A stretch of 64,000 nucleotides of DNA from Alteraurantiacibacter buctensis (GCF_009827655.1 NZ_WTYV01000003.1:1-64000), one strand, 5' to 3'. Positions 25,236 through 34,433 are shown, counted from the first letter of the stretch. Translations and numbers: made by a program. The notes: generated by a model not told the origin, from the letters alone.

Positions 25236-25827
25236 GCACAGCGCGGATCCCGAATTTGCTCGTGAGCGTGCCGCCCTGATCGAAATAGAACCGGCGCTGG
25301 CGGGCCTTCATCAGCTCGAGCGGTGCGCCCGACACGAGGACGAGCTTGGCCTGACCCTTTTGCCGCAGCGCCCAGGCGACCTGCGCGGGATCGTCGCCGT
25401 CGAGAAACAGCAGCTCGGCGCGCAAGGTCACGCTGTCGAGCGGATTGACCCTGGTGCCGGCGGCATGGATCAGTTCGCCGCGCGCGCCCCGGATATCGGC
25501 GGCAAGTGTGATGGTCGGATCGAACAGCCAGCGCCGCGCCTCGCTGGCCCGCGCGATTCCGGCGACGGGAGCGGGGCGGTTGACCCGGGCAAGCGTGCGG
25601 CGTTTCAACTCTTCATTGCGCCGCGCTGTCTCGCCCGAGCGCTCCATGGCGGCGAGCCGGGAATGGATCTGCTCGAGCAGATCGCGTTCGATCACGGGGA
25701 AAACCGCACCGTGCTGGCCGTAATCGCGGGCCTCCACGGTCGGCGCCAGCGCCACCGGCACAGTGAGTACAGCTGCGATACCGGCGAGAAGACGGGCGGC
25801 GGCGAACAAAGCAGGGCGTGCGGTCAC
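25105..25827 (-). pseudogene. traW: TraW with its last residues replaced by a deletion junction
   Basis: The GTG start at 25827 overlaps the stop of the upstream peptidase gene (GTGA). The protein has a signal peptide and the TraW core: RDYGQHGAVFPVIERDLLEQI, LFLDGDDPAQVAWALRQKGQ, KLVLVSGAPLELM and RFYFDQGGTLTSKFGIRAVPA, which in TraW lies about 15-20 residues from the end. After HGRVRL (near 25225) the frame runs out of phase through the traF remnant to a stop at 25105. About 205 of the 240 encoded residues are genuine TraW. It might still fold, but the tail is abnormal. Confidence 0.75.
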
Positions 25828-26333
25828 AGGATCGCCCTCCCGCTGCCGACGATCTGTCGGCGGCAGATGAGGCCGATCTCGCCATAGCGGCTGTCGAGCC
25901 CGCGCGGATGCTCGGTGCCGACATAGTAGCAATTCTCGGGGATCACCCCTTCCGGCCCGCGCGAAAGCGCAATGCCGAGGCGGGTGCGAGGAAGCCGCGT
26001 GGCGACGGCCTTGCCGTTGATCAGCACCGCCATACCCTGATGGGTGACCACGTCGCCGGGCAGGCCGAGGACCCGCTTGCCGAACAGCTGCGGATCCTTG
26101 CCGAAATGCCGCTCGATGAGCGAACTCGTGGGCGGCGCAAAGAAGACGAGGCTGCCGCGCGTGATCGCTGCCTGCCTGTCGAGCCAGAAGGCCCAGTTGG
26201 GCAGGCTCGGGCTGGCGTTGATCAGCAGGGCATGATCCTGCCGGAACTGGTCGAGCGGGGTCCAGGCGAGCGGCAGGGCGACGAGTCCGGTCAGGACCAA
26301 TGGGCGGCGCCAGCGGGAGAGGAGGTCGGTCAT
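25824..26333 (-). CDS. S26-family signal peptidase of the tra operon (TrhF/TraF type)
   Basis: A 169-residue signal peptidase I-like protein of conjugation systems, which matures pilin or other exported Tra proteins. A membrane segment (RRPLVLTGLVALPLAWTPL) is followed by the S26 boxes: the catalytic Ser in ASPSLPNWAFW, the catalytic-Lys region in FGKRVLGLPGDVVTHQ and GPEGVIPENCYYVGTEHPRGLDSRYGEIG. It overlaps trbI (ATGA) at one end and traW (GTGA) at the other. It should not be confused with F-type thioredoxin-like TraF. Confidence 0.85.
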   Translation of the reverse strand: MTDLLSRWRRPLVLTGLVALPLAWTPLDQFRQDHALLINASPSLPNWAFWLDRQAAITRGSLVFFAPPTSSLIERHFGKDPQLFGKRVLGLPGDVVTHQGMAVLINGKAVATRLPRTRLGIALSRGPEGVIPENCYYVGTEHPRGLDSRYGEIGLICRRQIVGSGRAIL

Positions 26334-26710
26334 GGCCGCTGGTCCTTCTTCAGTTCCTCACTGATCCGGCGCTCGAGCTCGGGGGTGGCGTCCACGGCTT
26401 CGCCCGCGAGCACGGCCTCGGCGACCAGCACCACGCGGCCCTTGCCATCCATTGCCGCGACTGCGGCTTCGGCGGCTCGCAGATAGGCGAGGCTTGCCGC
26501 CTGAACCTCGGCCGGGTCGGCATCGGCGCGTGCAGCCTCGTCGACAAAACTGGCCATGGTCTCGGCAAGCCGCACGGTTACCAGTTCGGGCGGCCGGTTG
26601 GCGGTGACCTCGTGGGTGATCCAGCCTCCCCACACGAGCACTGCGCAGGTGCCAAGGATGACCGCCGAGCGCTTTGCCCAGCGCGGTTCGATACGAAGCA
26701 GGTCAGTCAT
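26330..26710 (-). CDS. trbI: TrbI-like F-type conjugation protein
   Basis: A 126-residue protein with one N-terminal membrane segment (SAVILGTCAVLVWGGWITHEV) and an Ala/Glu-rich helical periplasmic part (TVRLAETMASFVDEAARAD, TPELERRISEELKKD). This matches F-type TrbI, which affects pilus retraction, and its place between traC and traW fits the F order. The start at 26710 is selected because longer frames overlap the upstream gene more deeply. It overlaps the peptidase start. Confidence 0.75.
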   Translation of the reverse strand: MTDLLRIEPRWAKRSAVILGTCAVLVWGGWITHEVTANRPPELVTVRLAETMASFVDEAARADADPAEVQAASLAYLRAAEAAVAAMDGKGRVVLVAEAVLAGEAVDATPELERRISEELKKDQRP

Positions 26711-27092
26711 GGTCCGGGCCTCCTTCATCGAGACGGCGAGCCAGATGGCGCAGGAACATGGGCAGGCGCAGCAGCGCGAACCCGCCGGCAAGCGCGATGA
26801 AGGCAACCTGCAAGTCCCGGCTGAACAGGCGGCGGGCGAGCGGTTCGGCGCTGTCGTAGTGCTCCGCAAGGTTGCCGAGCTGGGCAAACAGCAGCGTCAG
26901 GTCCCATCCCACAAGGAACAGGAACACGAACAGCGGCAGGCCGAGCACGATGAGAAGCGATGTCAGGGTAAAGCCGGCCGTCTCGATCAGCACCAGGCAG
27001 GTACCTTCGATGAACGGACGCCAGGCGATTTCCGGGGCCAGCCGCGGGCCGTGCTCGATACGATCAAGCATGGACTCGATTTCGAGGCACAT
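26703..27092 (-). CDS. membrane protein within the tra operon
   Basis: A 129-residue protein with two hydrophobic segments (FTLTSLLIVLGLPLFVFLFLVGW and VAFIALAGGFALLRLPMFL). I do not recognise a named family. It sits between traC and trbI, sharing the operon by short overlaps: its start abuts the traC stop and its end overlaps the trbI start. It is probably an accessory of this type of F-like system. Confidence 0.6.
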   Translation of the reverse strand: MCLEIESMLDRIEHGPRLAPEIAWRPFIEGTCLVLIETAGFTLTSLLIVLGLPLFVFLFLVGWDLTLLFAQLGNLAEHYDSAEPLARRLFSRDLQVAFIALAGGFALLRLPMFLRHLARRLDEGGPDHD

Positions 27093-29642
27093 CTAGAGGT
27101 CTCCCTTTATGCCAGCGACGAGCGCGATGGCTTTGGCGAGCGGCATGCCGTCGTCGACATGGCGCTGGATCGCGGCGTAAGTGTCGGGGTCGGACGAGAA
27201 GATCGTGGCCGAGAGCGGGTCGAGCACCAGGCGGCCGACCGTCTCGAGGTCCGGTCCCTTGATGAAGACCTCGCTGTATTCCGATCCCGAGCGCTTGAGG
27301 CTGCGGATCAACGTCTCGGTGCGGTCGTCCATGTCGAGCCGTGCGGCCTTGCGGAAGTCGGCGATGGTCTCGGGTTTTTGCTGCAGGACCAGCATCCAGT
27401 CGCTGTTTTCGAGCGCCGCGCGCGCCCCGTCGGACTTGTAGTAGTCGTTGAGGGACTGGGTCGCGGTGGCGAGCGCACCGCCATATTTGCGCGCGGTGCG
27501 GGCATAGGTTTCGACGAACTCGCCCATCGAGCCGCCCTTGAGCATGGCCCAGGCCTCGTCGATCAGCAGCAGCTTGCGGGTTGAGCGTGACGAGCGGGTC
27601 ATCGCCTGGCCGGTCATGAACATGATCGCCGAGAGAACCACGCTTCGCAGGTCCTCGCGCGAGGCAAGGTCGCTCATCTCGAAGACCGTGAAATCATCCT
27701 CGAAGGCAAAGCTCGCCTTGCCGGCAAAGAACGCCGCATAGGAGCCGCCGCGGCAGAACGGGGCGATCGCGGTGGCGAGATCGCGCGCCACCTCGTTCTC
27801 GCCGCCGTGCAGATTGTGGGCGACATCATCGATGCTCCCGCCACTGCCGAGGCTCTCCCACACCTGGGTGATCGCCCGGTCGATATGCCCGCGCTCGGTA
27901 TCGCTCGGAGCAGTCGAGGGCCGCGCCATCTGGCCGACGATGGCCTTGACCATCGCCATGCAGTCGAGACGGTAATCGTCATCAAGCGATGCGCGGGCAT
28001 CGTCGATCAGCGAGAACGGATTGAGCGAGAAGCCCGAGGACAAGGTGAACTCGACAAATCGCCCACCCTGCAGCTTGACCGAGTGCTCGAAACTGCGCCC
28101 GTCGTCGATCACCACGACCTTGGCGCCGGCCCCGCGCAGCGCCGCGCACAGCTCCTGCAGCAGGACCGACTTGCCCGAACCCGACTTGCCGCAGATCGCG
28201 ATGTTGTGATTGCCGGCCTTGTTCTCGAACGGCGACCAGAAAAACGGCTGCCCGCGCCGCCCGACGAGCAGCAGATGCGGGACATTGCTGCCGAGGTATT
28301 CGCCCTGCAGCGGGGCCACGTTGGCCGCTGTGGTCGAGAGCATGGTCCTGAGGCGTTTCAGCCGTACCATGTCGTCGGCGAGGCCATCGGCCAGGCTCAA
28401 GGGAAAGGCCGCGATCAGCCCCTGCAATTGCAGGAAGCGCTCGTCAGTGAGGTCCCAGCCTGCCGCCTTGTAGATGGCCTTGACCACCCGCTCGTGGGCA
28501 TCGCCCTCGCCGAGCGGCGACATGGTGGTCAGGCCATAGAACAGCTTCACCAGCTTCTTGCCTTGCTGAAGCTCGGCCTGGACGTGGCGCCATTCGGCGG
28601 ACTGCTCGGCGAGGCGCGGCAGAAAGCGCGCGCTCTTCGTATCGGCGAGGCTGGTCGTGCGCATGAACTTGTAGCCCGCGCGCGCCGCGGCCGCTTCCTG
28701 GTCCGGATAGACGAGGCACAGCATGGTCGCGACCGGACAGGGAAAGCGCAGCTTGTCGGTGAACATGTCGCCGATCAGGCGGGCGCATTCCCAGGGGGCC
28801 CAGCGCTCAGGCGCCGAGCGCACGGCAAAGTGCCGCAGGTCAAAGCGGTCGGGATAGCATTCGCCAACCGCCGGCACGCCCTGGCGGTCGCGACCGGTCT
28901 CGCGGAACCGCTCGGTGCGCAAGGTCATGCGGTCATCCTCGACGGTGAGCGCAATGTCGCGGCGGATGGCCTGCGATTGCAGCGTCTCGTGCCGGTTCCA
29001 GTCAATCCGCTCGGGCTCGCGCGCGGTCGTTGGCGAGGTCAATTCATCGACCAGCGCGAGCAGGCCCGGCGGTTCGAGCCCGGCGGCATGGAGCCCCAGC
29101 GAATGGAGCATGCCGACAAGCCCGTCGCGGCACTGGGTCAGTTCTAGGTCGGTGACCGGGCCGGGCACCGGCACACCGAGCGAGACCACGAGCCGGGTGG
29201 CGCGGGCGTGGAACGGAGCGTGCGCCGAACCCGATTGCCAGACGAGGTCGTAGAGCTTGGCCGTCCTCGCGCGGGCAATAGCCTCGTAGATCCCGCCCTG
29301 TTCGTAGCGCGGGGCGAACCAGGGGCCGACCACGCTGCCGATCCGCGGACTGGCAAAGTTGAGGATCTGCAGGCAGGCGCCTTGCGGCATCCCTTCGGAA
29401 AAGAACTGGCCGAGGATCTCGCCGGTGCGCTCGTCGGCCCCGACGAGCGGGGTCACCTCGAGCACGAAACCCTTCGACGCGCGGTTGCGGTAGAGCCCCG
29501 CGCGCTCGTCGTAGACCCGGTAGGGCAGCCAATCGGACAGCATGTCGAGCATGAGCGGGGCAGGCCCGCGCTCGGCCCGGTCGCTGTCGGCGAAGAGGCC
29601 AGCGAGCACGGCATCGCGCGCGGCGGCAAAGGACAGGCTCAT
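27093..29642 (-). CDS. traC: TraC, conjugation ATPase
   Basis: An 849-residue cytoplasmic ATPase that powers F-pilus assembly (VirB4-like). Walker A, CGKSGSGKSVLLQ, lies near residue 485; Walker B, KLLLIDEAWAML, near residue 694; and TATQSLNDYY, a sensor/motif III segment, further on. The N-terminal TraC domain includes ADERTGEILGQFFSEGMPQG. It is full length compared with F TraC (875) and shows no disruption. It follows traV after 40 bp. Confidence 0.94.
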   Translation of the reverse strand: MSLSFAAARDAVLAGLFADSDRAERGPAPLMLDMLSDWLPYRVYDERAGLYRNRASKGFVLEVTPLVGADERTGEILGQFFSEGMPQGACLQILNFASPRIGSVVGPWFAPRYEQGGIYEAIARARTAKLYDLVWQSGSAHAPFHARATRLVVSLGVPVPGPVTDLELTQCRDGLVGMLHSLGLHAAGLEPPGLLALVDELTSPTTAREPERIDWNRHETLQSQAIRRDIALTVEDDRMTLRTERFRETGRDRQGVPAVGECYPDRFDLRHFAVRSAPERWAPWECARLIGDMFTDKLRFPCPVATMLCLVYPDQEAAAARAGYKFMRTTSLADTKSARFLPRLAEQSAEWRHVQAELQQGKKLVKLFYGLTTMSPLGEGDAHERVVKAIYKAAGWDLTDERFLQLQGLIAAFPLSLADGLADDMVRLKRLRTMLSTTAANVAPLQGEYLGSNVPHLLLVGRRGQPFFWSPFENKAGNHNIAICGKSGSGKSVLLQELCAALRGAGAKVVVIDDGRSFEHSVKLQGGRFVEFTLSSGFSLNPFSLIDDARASLDDDYRLDCMAMVKAIVGQMARPSTAPSDTERGHIDRAITQVWESLGSGGSIDDVAHNLHGGENEVARDLATAIAPFCRGGSYAAFFAGKASFAFEDDFTVFEMSDLASREDLRSVVLSAIMFMTGQAMTRSSRSTRKLLLIDEAWAMLKGGSMGEFVETYARTARKYGGALATATQSLNDYYKSDGARAALENSDWMLVLQQKPETIADFRKAARLDMDDRTETLIRSLKRSGSEYSEVFIKGPDLETVGRLVLDPLSATIFSSDPDTYAAIQRHVDDGMPLAKAIALVAGIKGDL

Positions 29643-29681
29643 GGCATGACTCCGGGTGACAGGGGTTGGAACTCAGTGAGA

Positions 29682-30281
29682 TCAGGATCGGCGGACAAAA
29701 GGGGCACCCGGTCGGGGAGGGGGGGACGACCGGGTGCCCCAGGATCCGGCGCCGCGAGGGCACCGGAGTTTCCCGGACCAGACGGGGAGGGGGGGAACAA
29801 CTGGTCCGGAAGCTGCGAAAAAGGGTGAGGACTCGGGTGCCGCTTGCTGCGGCGCGTCGGGGGACGGCGTGGCGGTGGTCACTGCCGCGCCGATTGCGCG
29901 AAGCAGGTCGCCGGTGCTGGCCGGTTGCCGCCAGTCTTCTCCGGCAGGTTCCGGCAACACGACATGGATCACGCGCGCCTCGTGCTCGCGCCCGGCGGAA
30001 TCGCGCTTTGCCGTTACCACGATCTGCAAGGTGCGGCCCATTGCTTCCGCCTCGGGTGCTGCGGCGGTGTGCGCCGCCGTGACCGGCATGGCCGGCGCAT
30101 TGGTCGCGACGCCTGTTGCCTGGCCTGTTGCCTGCTCGTCGATCAGCGTGGTCGGCGCGCAGGTGCCCTCGGGGGCGCGGCAGGCAAAATCGCCGCCGAC
30201 ATTGCCCCCGAGCGTGCTGCAGCCTGCCAGCAGCATGCTGCCGAACAGGCCCGCGATGGCCGGACGGTGCGGCGCGCTCAC
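29682..30281 (-). CDS. traV: TraV, outer-membrane conjugation lipoprotein
   Basis: A 199-residue lipoprotein with a lipobox (GSMLLAGCSTLGG, Cys at about residue 21) and the TraV cysteine pair (DFACRAPEGTCAP). It forms the outer ring of the F-type channel with TraK and TraB. The C-terminal part is Pro/Ser-rich and low in complexity. The start overlaps the end of the upstream disulfide isomerase gene (ATGA). Confidence 0.8.
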   Translation of the reverse strand: MSAPHRPAIAGLFGSMLLAGCSTLGGNVGGDFACRAPEGTCAPTTLIDEQATGQATGVATNAPAMPVTAAHTAAAPEAEAMGRTLQIVVTAKRDSAGREHEARVIHVVLPEPAGEDWRQPASTGDLLRAIGAAVTTATPSPDAPQQAAPESSPFFAASGPVVPPLPVWSGKLRCPRGAGSWGTRSSPPPRPGAPFVRRS

Positions 30282-31138
30282 TTGCGCTTCTCCTTGCCGC
30301 CAGCTGCAAAGGCCCGCAGTGTGTCGGCATCACGGAAGCCGTGCAGTACCGCGCCATCACTCGCCCGCACGATCACCGGGGTTCCGGCAAAGCCGTTGGC
30401 GCGGGCGAACGCTTCGTTGGCATCGAGACCGCGCACACCTGGGCACTTGTGCTGTGCCTGCGGCGCCCTTCCTTCGTAGGCTTCATGGAGAGCCGCCACG
30501 GGATCGCCCGCACAGGTCACCGCCTCGGAGAGGTCGCGGCTTTCCTTGCCGAAGATCGAGATCGGGCGTTCCTCGACCAGGACCCCGGCCTTGGCCAGTT
30601 CGCCCGCGAGCCGCTTGCAATAGCCGCACTGGAAGTCGGAAAAGACCACCAGCTTGGGCCCATCGGGATTGCCCCAGCGGATCGCGCCTTCGGCAGGCAG
30701 GCCCGACAGGTCGACTTGCTCGGGGCCTTGCGGCTTTTCCTTGGCTCCCTCTTTGTCAGTGGCCTGCGCCCGAGCGCCGCCGGCTGCGATCAGGTCGGGA
30801 TTGAGTTCGAGAAGCCGCGCGGCAGTCAGGTCGCTGCGTTGTTCCATGTCGTAGAGCCGCCCGACGAACAGGTAGCGCGCCGCCTTGTCGATGTAGAACA
30901 GCGTGTCGCCCGAGACGACCTCGCACCAGGGGCCGAGCCCATCGCAAGTGAGTGCATCGACCGGGGTCTTGGGCAGGCGCAGCTTGAGTGCGGTCTCGAC
31001 CGCGTCATCGCGCGCAGAGGCGGGCATGGCGGTGACGGCACCGAGCCCGATGGTGAGCACGGTTGCCGCGCCGGTGGCGGCGAGCGCCATGTGGGTGAGG
31101 CGGGCCTTGAGGCCGGGCGTGTGGTTGGAATAGGTCAT
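30278..31138 (-). CDS. DsbC-like periplasmic thiol:disulfide protein
   Basis: A 286-residue exported thioredoxin-fold protein with a signal segment, a DsbC-type dimerisation part (DTLFYIDKAARYLFVGRLYDME) and a catalytic domain with VVFSDFQCGYCKRLAGEL (CGYC) and the cis-Pro loop FAGTPVIVRASDG. In F-type systems DsbC/TrbB homologues fold the cysteine-rich Tra proteins such as TraH, TraU and TraN. It lies between traB and traV. ATG 31138 is 2 bases after the traB stop. Confidence 0.85.
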   Translation of the reverse strand: MTYSNHTPGLKARLTHMALAATGAATVLTIGLGAVTAMPASARDDAVETALKLRLPKTPVDALTCDGLGPWCEVVSGDTLFYIDKAARYLFVGRLYDMEQRSDLTAARLLELNPDLIAAGGARAQATDKEGAKEKPQGPEQVDLSGLPAEGAIRWGNPDGPKLVVFSDFQCGYCKRLAGELAKAGVLVEERPISIFGKESRDLSEAVTCAGDPVAALHEAYEGRAPQAQHKCPGVRGLDANEAFARANGFAGTPVIVRASDGAVLHGFRDADTLRAFAAGGKEKRK

Positions 31139-31139
31139 G

Positions 31140-32462
31140 TTACTCGCTGCTCCTGACGTGGACGCCGTCGAGAAACACGATCTCGACCTCGATGCCGGTC
31201 GGCATCTCGACGACTGGTTGGTATTGTTCGGCGCGCTCGATGAGGTAGCGGCTGACCGTATCGGCAGCTTCGCCCGCGCCCTGGCCAAGGCCTCCGGCCA
31301 GAATGTCGGTCGGTGACAGCGCCTGGCGCTGGCCGTCGGCCCCGTTGCTCTGGGTGAACACAGAATTGGCTTTGGCGGCAAAGCCACGCCCGAACCCGCC
31401 GACGATCCCGGCGAGCAGGGCCTGGCTGACGAGGCTGCCCTCGCGGCTGACGACACGGCCGCGCACGCCCGACTTGCCAGCAAAGGCAATGAATCCCTTG
31501 ACCTCGCTTACCGCGAAGCGTCCTCCCGGCTGTGCGCAGGTCATGCGCACCAGCTTGACGTAGACCTTCTCGGCCGAGAGATCGCCGCGCGCGGCGCCGT
31601 TGACGAGGCAGCCGGTGAGATCGGTCGTGAGCAGGCGATTGCCGCTCATCACCGAACGCGCCGGACCCGTGATCCGGAGCACCACTGGCAAGGGGTCGCT
31701 CTGGCTCGTCACCCCGGTCGAGGCATCGACCCCGACGATGACCCTTGCCGGTGCATAGGAATTGGGCGGCAGGTAGTCGCGGCTCGCCTCAAGCATCAGT
31801 GCGGGCGCTCGCTCGCCGCTCGGCCGGCTTGCAGTGTCGCGCGCCGGCGCAAAGCTGGTGAGGCTGAGTCCGCCGCCGCTCGGTGCAGCCTGACCGGGAC
31901 CACTTGCCTGCTGCGGTCCCGCTGGCATGACTCCTGGACCATAGGCGGGCGGCGGCGGGGCAGGGGCAGGTTCGGCGTTGCGAACCTGCTGCAGCTCGCT
32001 GCGCAAGGCCTGGTTCTCGGCCGAGATCGCATCGATTGCTGCCTGCCCGTCGTTCATCATCGCCGCGTTCTCGGCGCGCAGGGCCTCAAGCTCCTGGTCG
32101 ATTGCCGGGCGCGGGACCGCGGTATCCTGCAGGTCCTTGATCGCGCGGCCCTGTGCATCGAGCCGGTTGCCGTAAGTGGCGACGAACTCGCGTTGCGACA
32201 GGTTGCGGTTGACCAGGCTGCCGGTGTCGATGGTCGCGGAGCCCGCGCCCTCGCTGCCGGCCTCGTCGCCGTCGCCAAGCACGAACCACGCCCCGCCGAT
32301 CAGGACTACGGCGCCGATCCCTGCAAGCAGCAGCTTCTGGCGCTGCGCGATCTGGTTGTTGAGACTGCGGCGGCCCTGCTCGCGGGCACTGTCGTTCTGC
32401 GCTGACGCAGCGACAGAGGTGGGTGTGGGCGCGGGCGTGGTGTTGCTGTTGTCGGCCATCAT
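31140..32462 (-). CDS. traB: TraB, conjugation channel scaffold
   Basis: A 440-residue VirB10-like protein spanning the envelope. There is one inner-membrane segment (KLLLAGIGAVVLIGGAWFVLG), a coiled-coil and Pro-rich stretch (about 85-190) and a C-terminal beta-domain: FVLRITGPARSV-like segment, LTGCLVNGAARGDLSAEKVYVKL, then FGRGFAAKANSVF. The double ATG at 32462 overlaps the traK stop. It appears intact. Confidence 0.9.
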   Translation of the reverse strand: MMADNSNTTPAPTPTSVAASAQNDSAREQGRRSLNNQIAQRQKLLLAGIGAVVLIGGAWFVLGDGDEAGSEGAGSATIDTGSLVNRNLSQREFVATYGNRLDAQGRAIKDLQDTAVPRPAIDQELEALRAENAAMMNDGQAAIDAISAENQALRSELQQVRNAEPAPAPPPPAYGPGVMPAGPQQASGPGQAAPSGGGLSLTSFAPARDTASRPSGERAPALMLEASRDYLPPNSYAPARVIVGVDASTGVTSQSDPLPVVLRITGPARSVMSGNRLLTTDLTGCLVNGAARGDLSAEKVYVKLVRMTCAQPGGRFAVSEVKGFIAFAGKSGVRGRVVSREGSLVSQALLAGIVGGFGRGFAAKANSVFTQSNGADGQRQALSPTDILAGGLGQGAGEAADTVSRYLIERAEQYQPVVEMPTGIEVEIVFLDGVHVRSSE

Positions 32463-33214
32463 TCGAGCCCTCCACTGGCAAAGACAAGGAAGGCGCTGGT
32501 CGTCTCGCCCGGCGACAGCACGCCGCGGCCATAGGCAAAGGCGAGCGCGCCGGCGGGGCCTTCGCGTTCGCTGCCAAGATCGAGCGGCTCTGCGCCGAGA
32601 TTGCGGATGACGAAGCGCTGGCCGGTGAGCGTCGCGCCGTCGTATTGCGCAACCTGCTGCACTTCGATCGCGCCGGTCCGGCGTGGGCGCGAAAGCTCGG
32701 CGCGGGCCGTAAAGCCGGGCAGCACAGCGTCGCTCGCCATGGCCTCGATCAACCGGATCCCGGTCTCGTCGGGTCCGGCCTGCTGTTCCCAGTCGTTTGC
32801 ATCAGCATGGCGCAAGGCAGGATTGGTGATGAACAGCTGGGTCGCGTCCTCGCCCGCGAGATGGCAGGCGAAGCGGTAGACATAGCCTGCGGTGCTGGTG
32901 GCGAAGAAGCTCACCCGGTCCGAGGCATAGAGCGGCGGGACCGATATATAGATGTCGCCGCGCACCGGTTCGTGCGTCACCTCGAAGTCGTTGTACGGAT
33001 AGCCGCTGGCGATCTTCGAGACGCTGGCAAAGCCATCGTCAATGAGAGCGATGCGCGAGAGCTCGCCGCGCGACAGCTGGCAATCGATCGTCGCGTTGTC
33101 CGCCGCTTCGATCACCTGGTCGGCCAGGGCCGAGGTAGGGGCAAGCGTCAGGGCGAGCACGGCAAAGCCGCTACTCGCCATATGGGGTCGCAGGGGGTGG
33201 GGGAGGAGGGTCAT
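32459..33214 (-). CDS. traK: TraK, outer-membrane secretin-like conjugation protein
   Basis: A 251-residue VirB9-like exported protein: signal sequence ending APTSALA, then DNATIDCQLSRGELSRIALIDDGF and RGDIYISVPPLYASDRVSFFATSTAGYVYRF. It forms the outer-membrane core with TraV and TraB. It overlaps traE by 4 bases and traB by 4 bases, a fully coupled operon. Confidence 0.88.
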   Translation of the reverse strand: MTLLPHPLRPHMASSGFAVLALTLAPTSALADQVIEAADNATIDCQLSRGELSRIALIDDGFASVSKIASGYPYNDFEVTHEPVRGDIYISVPPLYASDRVSFFATSTAGYVYRFACHLAGEDATQLFITNPALRHADANDWEQQAGPDETGIRLIEAMASDAVLPGFTARAELSRPRRTGAIEVQQVAQYDGATLTGQRFVIRNLGAEPLDLGSEREGPAGALAFAYGRGVLSPGETTSAFLVFASGGLE

Positions 33215-33780
33215 TGGTCCTGGTCCTCTTGCGGATTGGAAAGCTGTTCGAAGGCGGAGAGCCCGAGCGACAGGCCGCGCCGCGTCCAGGTGAAGCGGAA
33301 GCTGCGCTGCTGGCTGGCGATCACCTGCGCCCCGACGAAGGTCTTGAGCGTGCCGCTGACCACGGCGGTGAGATGGTCGGTGTCGGGCGTGATCGAGCGG
33401 ATCACGAAAGCCTGCGAAATGTCCGAGCCGCGCTGTTCCTCGACGATAGCCACGAGCTCGGCCTTCAGCCGTCCGTGCGCTGCCGGATCGGCCACCTTCA
33501 GAATCTGCTCCATCCAGTAGTCGAGGCTTTCGGGCGCGCGATTCAGCAGCATCAGCGCAGTGTCGCGGGCGATCAGCTCGAGATACTGCGCATCGACCCC
33601 GCCGCTCGACAGCGTCAGCGTCTCCGACGTGACCGGGACGAGCACGATCTCCTGGTCGCGAGTCATCGCTGCGCCCAGGCCAAGCACGCTCACCACACCG
33701 AGTAGGGCGCTGGTGACAGCAAGGCGGTTGCGCTGCGCGAGGTATTTCTGCGCCTGGGCGTGGGCGAACTCGGTGTGCAT
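33211..33780 (-). CDS. traE: TraE, inner-membrane conjugation protein
   Basis: A 189-residue VirB8-like protein: an N-terminal membrane segment (LAVTSALLGVVSVLGLGAAM) and a periplasmic domain with PESLDYWMEQILKVADPAAHGRLKAEL. The position between traL and traK is the canonical F order. Confidence 0.88.
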   Translation of the reverse strand: MHTEFAHAQAQKYLAQRNRLAVTSALLGVVSVLGLGAAMTRDQEIVLVPVTSETLTLSSGGVDAQYLELIARDTALMLLNRAPESLDYWMEQILKVADPAAHGRLKAELVAIVEEQRGSDISQAFVIRSITPDTDHLTAVVSGTLKTFVGAQVIASQQRSFRFTWTRRGLSLGLSAFEQLSNPQEDQDQ

Positions 33781-33793
33781 TGCTGGTCCTCCC

Positions 33794-34081
33794 TCAGCCT
33801 GCCAGCAGGCGGCAATGGGAGGGCGGCGTGGCCTTCAGCCCGAGGAAGCCCCCGGGCAGGTACCAGTAGGCAGCATGCACCAGCTTCGCGCCCGAATTGC
33901 CTGCCTTGGCCTTCCGCAAGGCGAACCAGGTCAGGACCGCAAGGCCCGTGCCGATGATGATATGCTGCGCCAGGATGCCCCAGGCGAACGGGACCAGCAG
34001 CCCCGCAAACTCGTCGATCGTCCAGAAGCCGATCAGCTCCGGATCGTCGAGCCGCCGTGGAACAAGGTACTTGTCGGCCAT
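33794..34081 (-). CDS. traL: TraL, pilus-assembly membrane protein
   Basis: A 95-residue protein starting MADKYLVPRRLDDPELIGFW, the TraL signature, with two membrane segments (LLVPFAWGILAQHIIIGTGL, LVHAAYWYLPGGFLGLKA). It is the VirB3-like member of the system, next to pilin. Confidence 0.88.
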   Translation of the reverse strand: MADKYLVPRRLDDPELIGFWTIDEFAGLLVPFAWGILAQHIIIGTGLAVLTWFALRKAKAGNSGAKLVHAAYWYLPGGFLGLKATPPSHCRLLAG

Positions 34082-34118
34082 GCCGCCCTCCTTCGTGTCG
34101 TAAACCGCGAGAGACGGG

Positions 34119-34433
34119 TCAGATGACCGCGGTCACGACCGAGGTGACGATCGGCACGCCGGTGCCGACACCGATCCCGACCGCCACCGGCACGGCCACC
34201 TGGCCGAGCGCGAAGCGGCCCGAGGCAAGGGCAATGAGGCCGCCGGCGAGCGACATGACCGTGATGATCTTGCCGCCCGAGCCTTCAAGGAAGTCGGTGA
34301 ACTTCTGCAGGGCAGGGTCGAACGTGGTGTCGGCGCCGGCATAGGCGGCGCCCGCGATGGTCAGAGCGGCGAGGGCCGGCACGATATAGTCGCGGCGGCG
34401 CGGCGCGGCAGGCAGGGCAAGCTTGGAATGCAT
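34119..34433 (-). CDS. traA: TraA-type propilin
   Basis: A 104-residue prepilin: a long charged leader, then the mature pilin pattern AGADTTFDPALQKFTDFLEGSGGKIITVMSLAGGLIALASGRF and a second hydrophobic helix (VAVPVAVGIGVGTGVPIVTSVV). ATG 34433 has AGGAG 9 bases upstream; the longer frame to 34565 has no ribosome site at its start. It is the first gene of the leftward tra operon, and the array of 21-bp-spaced repeats about 190 bases upstream is a probable control site. Confidence 0.85.
   Translation of the reverse strand: MHSKLALPAAPRRRDYIVPALAALTIAGAAYAGADTTFDPALQKFTDFLEGSGGKIITVMSLAGGLIALASGRFALGQVAVPVAVGIGVGTGVPIVTSVVTAVI

Noticed and set aside
23803..25887. 694-residue plus-strand frame across traH
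   Set aside because: GC-driven antisense frame; the minus strand carries clear TraH and TraW proteins.
27807..29147. 446-residue plus-strand frame opposite traC
   Set aside because: Shadow of the conserved TraC ATPase.
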